Shown here: in pieces, positions 40,503 through 48,859 of the stretch | Position numbering within the stretch: the stretch's first letter is position 1 | Layout of the letters: each line of letters opens with the position of its first letter | The notes under the pieces: model-generated | Database searches by the model: none | The model's input: the letters and a program-made list of their open reading frames with translations, nothing else | What the model was told of the DNA's origin: nothing | From: Brachybacterium sp. Z12 | GTDB taxonomy: Bacteria; Actinomycetota; Actinomycetes; Actinomycetales; Dermabacteraceae | Reading direction: 5' to 3' | Assembly (NCBI RefSeq): GCF_014400405.1 | Contig: NZ_CP060496.1 | Coordinates: 1,860,001 to 1,924,000 of the forward strand | Length of the DNA: 64,000 bases | Position numbers and translations under genes: made by a program

Positions 40503-41893
40503 TCAGGCGCCGAGCAGGCGTGCCGCGAGGTAGGACTCGACCTGGTCCAGGGCCACGCGCTCCTGCGTCATGGTGTCGCGCTCACGGATCGTGACGGACT
40601 GGTCCTCGGCGGTCTCGAAGTCCACGGTGATGCAGAACGGGGTGCCGATCTCGTCCTGGCGGCGGTAGCGCCGACCGATGGCCTGGGTGACGTCCATGTC
40701 GACGTTCCAGTGCTTGCGCAGCCGCGCCGCGAGCTCCTCGGCGCGGGGCACCAGGTCCTCGCTCTTGGACAGGGGCAGCACTGCGGCCTTGATGGGGGCC
40801 AGGCGCGGGTCGAGCTTGAGCACGGTGCGCTTGTCGACCCCGCCCTTGGAGTTGGGGGCCTCGTCCTCGGTGTAGGCGTCGACGAGGAACGCCATCATCG
40901 AGCGGGTCAGGCCGAAGCTGGGCTCGACGACGTGAGGCGTGTAGCGCTCGTTGGCGGCCTGGTCGAAGTACTGCATCTTCGTGCCCGAGGCCTCGGTGTG
41001 GCTCGCGAGGTCGAAGTCGGTCCGGTTGGCGATGCCCATCAGCTCGCCCCACTCGCTGCCCTGGAAGCCGAAGCGGTACTCGAGGTCGATGGTGGCGGCG
41101 CTGTAGTGGGCGCGCTCGCTGTCCGGGACATCGAAGCGGCGCAGGTTGTCCGCATCGATGCCGAGGTCGATGAACCAGTTCCAGCAGGCCTCGACCCACT
41201 CGTCGAACTGTGCCTCTGCCTCGTCCGCCGGGGTGAAGTACTCGATCTCCATCTGCTCGAACTCGCGGGTGCGGAAGATGAAGTTGCCTGGGGTGATCTC
41301 GTTGCGGAACGCCTTGCCGATCTGGCCGATGCCGAACGGCGGCTTCTGACGGGTGGCCGTGACCACGTTCAGGAAGTTCACGAAGATGCCCTGAGCGGTC
41401 TCGGGGCGCAGGAAGTGCAGGCCGGCCTCGCTGGAGACGGCGCCGAGGTAGGTCTTGACCAGGCCGGAGAACTCCTGGGGCTCGGTGAAGTCGCCGCGGG
41501 TGCCGCAGTTGGGGCAGGCGATCTCCGCCATGCCGCTCTCGGGGCCCGGCCCTTCTTCGCCTCGAAGGCTTCCAGCAGGTGGTCCTCGCGGAAGCGGTTG
41601 TGGCAGCTCTTGCACTCCACCAGCGGGTCGGTGAACGTCTCGACGTGGCCGGAGGCCTCCCACACGCGCTTGGGCAGGATGATCGAGGAGTCCAGGCCCA
41701 CCATGTCGCCGCGCGACTGGACGAAGGTCCGCCACCACTGCTTCTTGATGTTCTCCTTGAGCTCCACTCCCAGAGGTCCGTAGTCCCACGCTGAGCGGGT
41801 TCCGCCGTAGATCTCACCGGCCGGGAACACGAAGCCGCGCTTCTTGGCGAGTGCGATGACGTTGTCCAGCGTGCTGGCAGGGGCCTTGGCCAC
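40503..41893 (-). CDS. glyS: Glycyl-tRNA synthetase, dimeric class II (frameshifted)
   Basis: This enzyme charges tRNA-Gly. Repaired length is about 463 residues. It begins [25 protein letters not shown], then [15 protein letters not shown]; class II motif 1 lies near [23 protein letters not shown], a CKSCHNRF...CPNCG zinc site follows, motif 2 is [25 protein letters not shown], and motif 3 [15 protein letters not shown]. One G is lost near 41550, just before [16 protein letters not shown] 41893 has AGGAG 8 bp upstream. It is divergent from znuA. Confidence 0.95.
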
Positions 41894-42016
41894 GGGGATA
41901 CTCCTGGTGACGGGATCGGTCAGAACCTCTCCAGCATAGTCATCCGCCCTGCTGTGAGCGTCCCCACGCCGGGCCACGCTCATGGCCCGTCGACTTGCGC
42001 AGCCGGACCGCACTGG

Positions 42017-42032
42017 TGAGAATGATTGTCAT
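42017..42032 (+). promoter_or_regulatory. Zur box overlapping the znuA start
   Basis: TGAGAATGATTGTCAT at 42017-42032 matches the actinobacterial Zur operator pattern TGAnAATnATTnTCA with a symmetric TGA-AAT-ATT-TCA core. It overlaps the znuA ATG at 42031. Zinc-bound Zur here would block transcription or initiation of the zinc uptake operon, whose fourth gene encodes a Fur/Zur protein. Confidence 0.75.
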
Positions 42033-43032
42033 GTCGTTCACCCCGCACCCCTCACGACGCTCCCTGCTCGCCGCTGCCGGCCTCGGCGCCGGCGCCGCCC
42101 TCCTGGCTGCGTGCGGCTCCTCGAGTGCGGGCGGGCAGGACGGCCTGTCCGTGGTGACCTCGGCATATCCCCTCGCATACCTGACGACCCGGATCGGCGG
42201 GGCGCACGTTGCCCTCACTGATCTCACCACCCCGGGGGCCGACGCCCACGGGCTGGAGCTCTCGGTCAAGCAGGTGATGACGGTCGAGAGCGCCGACCTG
42301 GTGCTCCAGATCCCCGGCTTCCAGGCGGCGCTGGACGATGCGATCGCCTCCCACGGCGGTGAGAACGTGCTCGATGTCTCCTCGGTGATCACCCTGCTGC
42401 CGATCGGTGCGGCCGACGGTCACGACGATCACTCCGACGAATCCGAGGCTGAGCATGCCGAGCACACCGAGCATGCCGACGACGATTCCGACGAGGGCCA
42501 CGAGGGCCACGACCACGGCCCGAACGACCCCCACTTCTGGCATGACCCGCTGCTGATGGCGGACCTCGCCGATGCCCTCGCGGCACGTCTGGGAGAGCTC
42601 GCGCCGCAGCACGCGGAGGAGTTCACCGCCTCCGCACAGGCGCTGCGCGAGGAGCTCGATGAGCTCGACGCCGAGCTCGAGGAGTCCTTCAGCGCGGTCG
42701 ACGGCCGAAAGCCGTTCATCACCGGTCACGCGGCATACACCTACCTCGCCCAGCGCTACGACCTGCACCAGATCGGCATCAGCGGTGTGGACCCCGAGAC
42801 CGAGCCGTCCCCGCAGCGGCTGCTCGCACTCGAGGGGCTCGCCGAGGAGGAGGGCGTGACGACAGTGTTCTTCGAGACCTCGGCCTCCCCTAAGGTCGCC
42901 CAGACCCTCGCCCGGAACCTCGGCATCGACAGCGCAGAGCTCGACAACCTCGAGACCCAGCAGTCCGAGGAAGCGGATTACGCTCAGGTCATGCGAGACA
43001 ACTGCACCGCGCTGGTCGCGAGCTGGGCATGA
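42031..43032 (+). CDS. znuA: Zinc ABC transporter substrate-binding lipoprotein
   Basis: This 333-residue cluster A-I binding protein has a lipoprotein signal (RRSLLAAAGLGAGAALLAAC), metal ligands in GADAHGLELS, FWHDPLLM, FITGHAAYTYLA and the C-terminal SEEADYAQVM, and a His/Asp-rich loop (residues about 130-165, HDDHSDESEAEHAEHTEH) typical of zinc, not manganese, binding proteins. The ATG at 42031 lies inside the Zur box. Its TGA overlaps the znuC ATG by 4 bp. Confidence 0.93.
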   Translation: MSFTPHPSRRSLLAAAGLGAGAALLAACGSSSAGGQDGLSVVTSAYPLAYLTTRIGGAHVALTDLTTPGADAHGLELSVKQVMTVESADLVLQIPGFQAALDDAIASHGGENVLDVSSVITLLPIGAADGHDDHSDESEAEHAEHTEHADDDSDEGHEGHDHGPNDPHFWHDPLLMADLADALAARLGELAPQHAEEFTASAQALREELDELDAELEESFSAVDGRKPFITGHAAYTYLAQRYDLHQIGISGVDPETEPSPQRLLALEGLAEEEGVTTVFFETSASPKVAQTLARNLGIDSAELDNLETQQSEEADYAQVMRDNCTALVASWA

Positions 43033-43791
43033 CCGGACCGACCCCACCCGTCATCGAGGTCACCGGGGCGTCCGTCACCCGCGGCGGCCAGCGGGTGCTC
43101 CATGACGTCGACCTCCGCATCGACTCCGGCGAACTGGTGGCGCTTCTGGGCGCCAACGGCTCCGGGAAGTCGACTCTCCTGCGTGCCGCAGTGGGCATCC
43201 TGCCGCTGGAGACCGGCTCGGCGCGCCTGTTCGGCACTCCCGTGCAGCGCAGCACCTCCCACGACCGGCTGGGCTACGTGCCCCAGGACTCCACGGAGGC
43301 GGGCTCCATCCCCGCGACTGCGCGGGAGACCGTCGCCAGCGGGCTGCTGGGGGCGCGGTCCTGGTGGCCGAACCGTCGCGATGCCCGCGTGATGACTGCG
43401 CTCGAGGCGGTCGGGATGGCCGATCTGGCCGGTCGCCCCATCACTCGGATGTCCGGCGGCCAGCGACGCCGGGTGATGATCGCGCGGGCCCTGGTGCGGG
43501 AGCCGGAGCTGCTGGTGCTGGACGAGCCGTTCTCGGGGGTCGACCTGCCCACCCAGGAGCTGATCTCCGAGCTCTTCCGCGAGCTCTCCGCCGTCGGCAC
43601 CTCGATCCTCGTGGTCCTCCACGAGACCGGCCCCCTGACAGATGACATCCGCCGGGCAGTGGTCCTCGACCACGGGCGTCGTCCATGACGGGCCCGAGGT
43701 CGATCGCCCCCGCCTCCACCCCGGGCACGGACATCCCGAGGATGCCGCCCCGCTCGACCAGTGCCTCGGACAGGAGATCCACCCCTCATGA
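43029..43791 (+). CDS. znuC: Zinc ABC transporter ATP-binding protein (frameshifted at the C-terminus)
   Basis: The ATPase has Walker A LLGANGSGKSTLL, Q-loop YVPQDS, signature RMSGGQRRRVMIARAL and Walker B ELLVLDEPFSGVD. In the main frame it stops at 43688 after VVLDHGRRP. In the next frame the natural end VVHDGPEVDRPRLHPGHGHPED continues to TGA 43791, which overlaps the permease ATG by 4 bp, so two bases are missing (or one is extra) near 43675. Repaired length is about 254 residues. Confidence 0.92.
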
Positions 43792-44711
43792 TCTCGCCGC
43801 TCGACATCCTCACCTCCGAACTGCTGCGCTACCCGCTGATCATCGCGGTGCTCATCGGCCTCACCGCCCCCGTCGTCGGCACCTACCTGGTCCAGAAGCG
43901 GCTGTCGCTGCTCGGCGACGGTCTGGGGCACGTGGCCCTGACCGGTGTGGCCGTCGGCTGGCTGGTCGGTGCCTGGATCAGCGCTTCCCCTGCCGACCTG
44001 CTCGCGATCCCCGGTGCGCTCGCGGCCTCCGTGATCGGCGCTGTGCTCATCGAGTACGTCCGGGAGATCAGCCACACCAGCCGCGATGTGGCGCTGGCGA
44101 TCCTTTTCTACGGAGGGATCGCCGGGGGCGTGGTGATCATCCAGCTCGCCGGCGGCACCTCCCAGAACTTGATGGGCTACCTCTTCGGCTCCCTCTCGAC
44201 CGTCACCGCGCTGGATGCGGTCATCTCCACCGTGCTCGCCGTGCTGGTGCTGCTGATCGGAGTGGGCCTGTCCGGGCTGCTAGCGGCAGTGACCGCGGAT
44301 GAGGAGTTCGCACGCGCCTCCGGTCTGCCGGTGCGGGTCGTGAACGTGCTGATCGCGGTGCTGGCCGCCCTGACCGTGACCCTGTCGATGAGGATCGTCG
44401 GCGCCCTGATGGTCTCGGCGCTGATGATCGTCCCGGTCGCCGCCGCGCAGCAGCTGGTGGTCGGCTTCACGCGCACCATGCGCACAGCGATGGCGATCGC
44501 CGTGGTCTGCTCGCTGGGCGGCCTGCTGATCACCGTCTACGTCGACCTGCCGCCGGGCGGTGTGATCGTGCTGCTCACCGTCGCCGCCTACATCCTGGGG
44601 CTGTGCGTCCGGGCTGTGCGGCCGGCGCGCCAGGTGCCCGCCGTCGGCGGTCCGGGTCCCGCGCGCGCGGAGGCCCTGCCCGCGGCCGCACGTGCAACGC
44701 CCCACGACTGA
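43788..44711 (+). CDS. znuB: Zinc ABC transporter permease
   Basis: This 307-residue ABC-3 family permease has about eight membrane helices. Family segments are VVGTYLVQKRLSLLGDGLGHVALTGVAVGWL, NLMGYLFGSLSTVTALDA and SMRIVGALMVSALMIVPVAAAQQL. It forms the channel for zinc with ZnuC dimers. ATG 43788 overlaps the reconstructed znuC stop. Confidence 0.95.
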   Translation: MISPLDILTSELLRYPLIIAVLIGLTAPVVGTYLVQKRLSLLGDGLGHVALTGVAVGWLVGAWISASPADLLAIPGALAASVIGAVLIEYVREISHTSRDVALAILFYGGIAGGVVIIQLAGGTSQNLMGYLFGSLSTVTALDAVISTVLAVLVLLIGVGLSGLLAAVTADEEFARASGLPVRVVNVLIAVLAALTVTLSMRIVGALMVSALMIVPVAAAQQLVVGFTRTMRTAMAIAVVCSLGGLLITVYVDLPPGGVIVLLTVAAYILGLCVRAVRPARQVPAVGGPGPARAEALPAAARATPHD

Positions 44712-44746
44712 TAGAAGTCCTGGTCGCGGTGGAGGAGAATGAGGGC

Positions 44747-45193
44747 ATGCAACGGAACACCCGCCAGCGCACCGCGATCCTCGAGACGCTCTCGCGCCAG
44801 GACGACTTCCGCAGCGCCCAGCAGATCCACGAGCAGATGAAGGCTGATGGCGAGACCGTGGGCCTCGCCACCGTGTACCGGAATCTGCAGACTCTCGCGC
44901 GCTCCGGCCGTCTCGACGTGCTCGTCGCCGGCGACGGCGAATCGCTGTACCGCCAGTGCGAGGACACCGGGCACCACCATCACCTGGTCTGCCGGGAGTG
45001 CGGCCGCACCGTGGAGTTCCTCGCACCGAAGCTCGAGAGCTCGATGAGCGCGATCGCCCATGAGCACGGGTTCACCGATGTGGACCACACCCTGGAGGTG
45101 TTCGGGCTCTGCACCGACCACTCGGGCCAGGATGCTGACTCCGAGCCCGAGCAGCCTGATGAGGACGACGAGGACGAGGCACGCACGCGATGA
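44747..45193 (+). CDS. zur: Fur family zinc regulator
   Basis: This 148-residue Fur-fold repressor has MQRNTRQRTAILETLSRQDDFRSAQQIHEQM, the DNA-recognition helix GETVGLATVYRNLQTL, the regulatory His cluster GHHHHLVCRECGRTVEF (one C-x-x-C), and an acidic tail in place of the second C-x-x-C. Its position at the end of znuACB and the Zur box in front of the operon make it the zinc-responsive Zur, closing a feedback loop. ATG 44747 has GGAGGAG upstream. Fur cannot be formally excluded. Confidence 0.92.
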   Translation: MQRNTRQRTAILETLSRQDDFRSAQQIHEQMKADGETVGLATVYRNLQTLARSGRLDVLVAGDGESLYRQCEDTGHHHHLVCRECGRTVEFLAPKLESSMSAIAHEHGFTDVDHTLEVFGLCTDHSGQDADSEPEQPDEDDEDEARTR

Positions 45194-45756
45194 TGGAGTG
45201 GGTCGGGGAGCTTCCGCTGCTGCCGGCAGTGGCGTTCCTGTACGTGGTCATCTGGTGCCGAGCGGGCGCCACCTATCTGCTGGGCCGCGGTGCCCGCAAG
45301 GCTGCCGACAGGGGCAGGATCGCTCGGTTCCTCGAGTCGCGGAACGTGCAGCGCGCGACGGAACTGATCAACCGGTGGGGCGCCCCGGTGGTGGCGTTGA
45401 GCTTCCTGACCGTCGGGTTCCAGACGGCGGCGAACGCCGCTGCGGGCCTGACCGGGATGCCGGCCAGGCGCTATGTCCCCGCCCTCGCCATCGGCGGTCT
45501 CGCCTGGGCGTTCATCTACGCGACCGTGGGCCTGGTGGCGTTCATGGCGTGGTTCGAGCTGTTCCTGCTCTCGCCCTGGGCCGCGGTCGCGGCGCTCGGG
45601 ATGATCGTGGTGCTGATCGCGGTGCTCCTGCAGCATCGTCGGCGCACCGGTGGCGTGATGACCCCCGCACCGGATGCTGAGAGCGCCGAGCAGGTGCCCA
45701 GCGGTGTGGAGCGCCCCGCCAGCGCCCCCAGCGCGGATCAGACCGTCGAGGGCTGA
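45190..45756 (+). CDS. DedA/VTT-like membrane protein
   Basis: This 188-residue protein has four to five hydrophobic segments and an N-terminal pattern [40 protein letters not shown], then [31 protein letters not shown], the glycine-rich core of VTT/DedA scaffolds involved in lipid or membrane-potential homeostasis. Start ATG 45190 overlaps the zur stop by 4 bp, so it is the fifth gene of the zinc operon. The last 19 bp overlap uppS tail to tail. Why it travels with zinc genes is not clear. Confidence 0.7.
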   Translation: MMEWVGELPLLPAVAFLYVVIWCRAGATYLLGRGARKAADRGRIARFLESRNVQRATELINRWGAPVVALSFLTVGFQTAANAAAGLTGMPARRYVPALAIGGLAWAFIYATVGLVAFMAWFELFLLSPWAAVAALGMIVVLIAVLLQHRRRTGGVMTPAPDAESAEQVPSGVERPASAPSADQTVEG

Positions 45757-46543
45757 TCCGGGGCGTCGATCGCACCGCCATAGCGCCGGTCGCGCCGTGC
45801 GTATTCGGTGATCGCCCGCCACAGCACCCGGCGGTCGACGTCCGGCCACAGCTCGTCGACGAAGACCAGCTCCGCATAGGCGGACTGCCACAGCAGGAAG
45901 TTCGAGGTGCGCTGCTCGCCGCTGGTGCGCAGGAACAGGTCGACGTCCGGCATGTCGGGGTCGTCCAGGTGCCGCGCGAAGCTCTTGGCGGTGATGCTCC
46001 TGCCGCTGATCCGGCCGGCGCGGGCGTCCTCCGCGATCGAGCGGACCGCATCGATGATCTCGGAGCGCCCGCCGTAGTTCACGCACATGTAGAGCGTCAT
46101 CCGCGTGTTCTCGCAGGTCAGCTGCTCCGCCTCACGCAGCTCCTTGATCACGCTGCCCCACAGCCGTTGCTCCCGGCCGACCCACACGATGCGCACTCCC
46201 CAGGAGTTCAGAGTGTCGCGCTGGCGGCGCAGCACCGAGCGCGAGAACCCCATCAGGAAGCGCACCTCCTCCGGGGAGCGCTTCCAGTTCTCGGTGGAGA
46301 AGGCGTAGGCGGACAGGTGCGTCACGCCGATCTGGAGCGCGCCGGCGACCACGTCCAGCAGTGCCGCCTCACCGGCCTCGTGCCCGGCGGTGCGGGGCAG
46401 CCCTCGCCGGTTCGCCCAGCGCCCGTTGCCGTCCATCACCACGGCGATGTGCGCGGGGATGGTCGGGGCGGGCAGCTGCGGGGCTGCGCACCGCTGGGAT
46501 GCGGATGCGGCTCCTGGTACCCGTGTCGGGGTGCACCGGGCAT
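45738..46543 (-). CDS. uppS: Undecaprenyl (decaprenyl) diphosphate synthase, UppS family (frameshifted)
   Basis: This cis-prenyltransferase makes the lipid carrier for cell wall synthesis. Repaired length is about 268 residues. It has [28 protein letters not shown] (catalytic Asp in M-D-G-N-G-R-W-A), [15 protein letters not shown], and [33 protein letters not shown]. The start [20 protein letters not shown] is in another frame; one C is lost from a CCCC run near 46485. ATG 46543 has AGGAGG 5 bp upstream, which decides the start. Confidence 0.95.
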
Positions 46544-46594
46544 GGGATCCTCCTGGATCGGTCGCAGCGGTCTGTGAGCGTCGCGCGGGCGCGC

Positions 46595-47328
46595 TCAGCG
46601 TTCGACGTAATGCAGGGAGCGCACCGAGCGCTCGAGGTGCCAGGTCACCGTGTCGGTGATCAGTCGGCCGGCCTCCTGCATGACGGACTCCTCGGCCGTC
46701 AGGACATTCTCCCAGTCTCCGGCCATCAGGAAGATCAGCTGCTCGATCGTGGCCTGGCGGACAGCGATCGCGCCCGGCCGACGACAGGGGGTGCAGACCA
46801 GGCCGCCGGCGCGGATGTCGTGCGCGTGGTGGGGGCCCGGCGCGCCGCAGGTCGCACAGACTCGCAGCTCCGGTGCCCAGCCGGAGACGGCGAGGGTGCG
46901 CAGGAGGAAGGAGTCGAGGATCAGCGGCGGGGCAAGGCGGCCCTCCCCATCGCCCGCAGGGCGCCGACCAGCATCAGGAAGCCTCGCTGATTGGGGTCGA
47001 CCATCTCGTCGGTGAGCCGGTCGGTGGTCTCGAGCATCGCGCTCGCGGCGGTGAAGCGCCCGTAGTCGGCGCTGATCCCGACGGCGAAGGCGTCGATGGT
47101 CACCACCTGGGTGACGGTGTGCAGGTTCTTCCCCGCATGCAGCTGGACGTCGACGAGGTTGAACGGCTCCAGCCGCGCCCCGAAGCGGCTCCCGGTGCGG
47201 CGCACGCCCTTCGCAACCGCACGCACCTTGCCATGTCGGCGTGTGAGCAGCGTGATAATGCGATCGGCCTCACCCAACGGATGGGTGCGCAGGACGATCG
47301 CATCGTCACGGTAGAGCTTCTGCTGCAT
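46595..47328 (-). CDS. recO: DNA repair protein RecO (frameshifted)
   Basis: RecO loads RecA onto gapped DNA. Repaired length is about 244 residues. The OB-fold start is [43 protein letters not shown], followed by [25 protein letters not shown]. The zinc finger CATCGAPG...CTPC and [19 protein letters not shown] follow in the next frame; one G is lost from a GGGG run near 46938. ATG 47328 has AAGGA upstream. uppS follows 51 bp later in the same direction. Confidence 0.93.
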
Positions 47329-47530
47329 GGTCCTTCGAGCCTACGACCGGCGCGGTGCCGCAAGGCGCAGGCGGGCACGGTGTCGTGCGGGAGCTCGCTC
47401 ACGACGCGCCCGACACCCGTCCCACCGACTGGTCGGGCTCGGGCCTGCGAGCGGTGCAGCACGGCATGATGGGAGCATCATCCGCCGCACCGCGCGCGCC
47501 GTGGTGCACGACGAGAAGGAGGTGGCCGGG

Positions 47531-48247
47531 ATGGGGATCTTCTCGATGCTGCGCCGCGACAGCTCGGCCCGGAGCACAGCCCGTGAGGCGATGAAGGAGG
47601 CGCGTCGCGGTGACGAGGCGCCGGAGGGCGGGGCGCTCGAGCGCGTGGTGACGATCATCCGCGACATCGGTCTGGACGGGAAGCTCACCTACGCCTCCGC
47701 CGCCGAGATCGCCCGGCACGCCCAGCGCGGTCGCGGCAAGCGCCGCCCGGAGGTAGCAGTGCGACGGCTCGTGCGGAGGCATCGCTGGGGCGTGACGGCC
47801 GGCGGCTTCGTCACGGGCCTCGGCGGCATCTTCACCCTGCCGATCCTGCTGCCCACCAATGTGGTCGAGTTCTATGTGCAGTCCACCCGCATGGTCGGGG
47901 CGATCGCGGCGGTGCGCGGCTATGACCTCGAGGACGAGGAGATCCGCGTGCGGGTCCTCGCCTCCCTGCTGGGCGAGGAGGCCGGTGAGGTGCTGAGGAA
48001 CGTCGGTCTCGGGCCGGTCGCCGGGGTCGCCGCGCGCAGCGTCGCCAAACAGCTGCCGTCGCGCCCGCAGTCCCAGGTGGCGAATGCGATCGGCGGGCGT
48101 CTGCTGCGCCGCTTCGGGCTGCGCTCGGTGCGGTTGTTCGGCAAGGCGATCCCGGGGCTGGGCGCGGTGCTCGGCGCCCTCATGGACCGCTCTCAGCTGA
48201 ACCGGATCGCGAAGGCCGCCCGGAAGAGCTTCCCGCAGGTGGGCTGA
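47531..48247 (+). CDS. EcsC-like protein
   Basis: This 238-residue protein has an N-terminal basic region, then VTAGGFVTGLGGIFTLPILLPTNVVEFYVQSTRMVGAIAAVRGYD (hydrophobic, G-G-x(4)-L-P-x-x-x-P, about residues 90-135) and LGPVAGVAARSVAKQLPSR. This resembles the EcsC protein family, which is often membrane-associated and of unsettled function. The ATG at 47531 has AAGGAGG upstream. Its TGA shares one base with the thpR ATG (TGATG), so the two are coupled. Confidence 0.7.
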   Translation: MGIFSMLRRDSSARSTAREAMKEARRGDEAPEGGALERVVTIIRDIGLDGKLTYASAAEIARHAQRGRGKRRPEVAVRRLVRRHRWGVTAGGFVTGLGGIFTLPILLPTNVVEFYVQSTRMVGAIAAVRGYDLEDEEIRVRVLASLLGEEAGEVLRNVGLGPVAGVAARSVAKQLPSRPQSQVANAIGGRLLRRFGLRSVRLFGKAIPGLGAVLGALMDRSQLNRIAKAARKSFPQVG

Positions 48248-48840
48248 TGCGCGTCTTCGCGGCGATCCGCCCCTCCCCGCAAGCCCTCGAGCACCTCGAC
48301 TCGGCGCTCGAGGAGGTGCGCGGCAGCGCGGGGCTCTCGCTGCGCTGGGGAGATCCCGAGCAGTGGCACCTCACCCTCGCCTTCCATCCCGACCTGCCCG
48401 AGGGCGCGATCCCGGAGACCTTCGAGAACCTCGCGCATGCAGCCGCCCACCATGCACCGATGACGCTGCAGCTCAGCGGAGCCGGGATGTTCGGTGCCCG
48501 CACCCTGTGGATCGGGGTGGGCGGGGACACGCCGCAGCTCACCGCTTTGATGGGCGAGGAGCTGCTGGGCGGTGAGGATCGCGAGCGGCGCCGCGCGCAC
48601 CTGACCGTCGCCAGGGTCTCGGCCCGCGCCCCACGGGCACCTCGTCGCCGACGGGGCGAGCGGCGACCGCCCGATCCCTCCCAGCTGCTGCTGTCCAGCG
48701 CCGTGCACGCGCTGTCCGTCTACCGAGGACCTTCCTGGTCCGCGGAGGAGCTCGAGCTGCTCAGCTCCCATCTCGGGCAGGGCCGCTCCGGCGGTCCCCG
48801 TCACGAGGTGCTCGGCACCGTGCCGCTGGGCGGGTCCTGA
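48247..48840 (+). CDS. thpR: RNA 2',3'-cyclic phosphodiesterase (2'-5' RNA ligase family)
   Basis: This 197-residue 2H phosphoesterase has two H-x-[TS]-x motifs, WHLTLAFH (about residue 42) and AHLTVARVS (about residue 118), framing the active site. It starts MRVFAAIRPSPQALEHLD, typical of ThpR/LigT. It hydrolyses 2',3'-cyclic phosphates and can ligate tRNA halves in vitro. A basic insertion RAPRRRRGERR follows the second motif. Coupled to the EcsC-like gene. Confidence 0.9.
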   Translation: MRVFAAIRPSPQALEHLDSALEEVRGSAGLSLRWGDPEQWHLTLAFHPDLPEGAIPETFENLAHAAAHHAPMTLQLSGAGMFGARTLWIGVGGDTPQLTALMGEELLGGEDRERRRAHLTVARVSARAPRAPRRRRGERRPPDPSQLLLSSAVHALSVYRGPSWSAEELELLSSHLGQGRSGGPRHEVLGTVPLGGS

Positions 48841-48859
48841 GCTCTCGGACGCGCAGCCC

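Noticed and set aside
41894..42030. T-box riboswitch in front of glyS
   Set aside because: The upstream minus-strand region is short and lacks the conserved T-box sequence and a specifier stem; a plain promoter is more likely.
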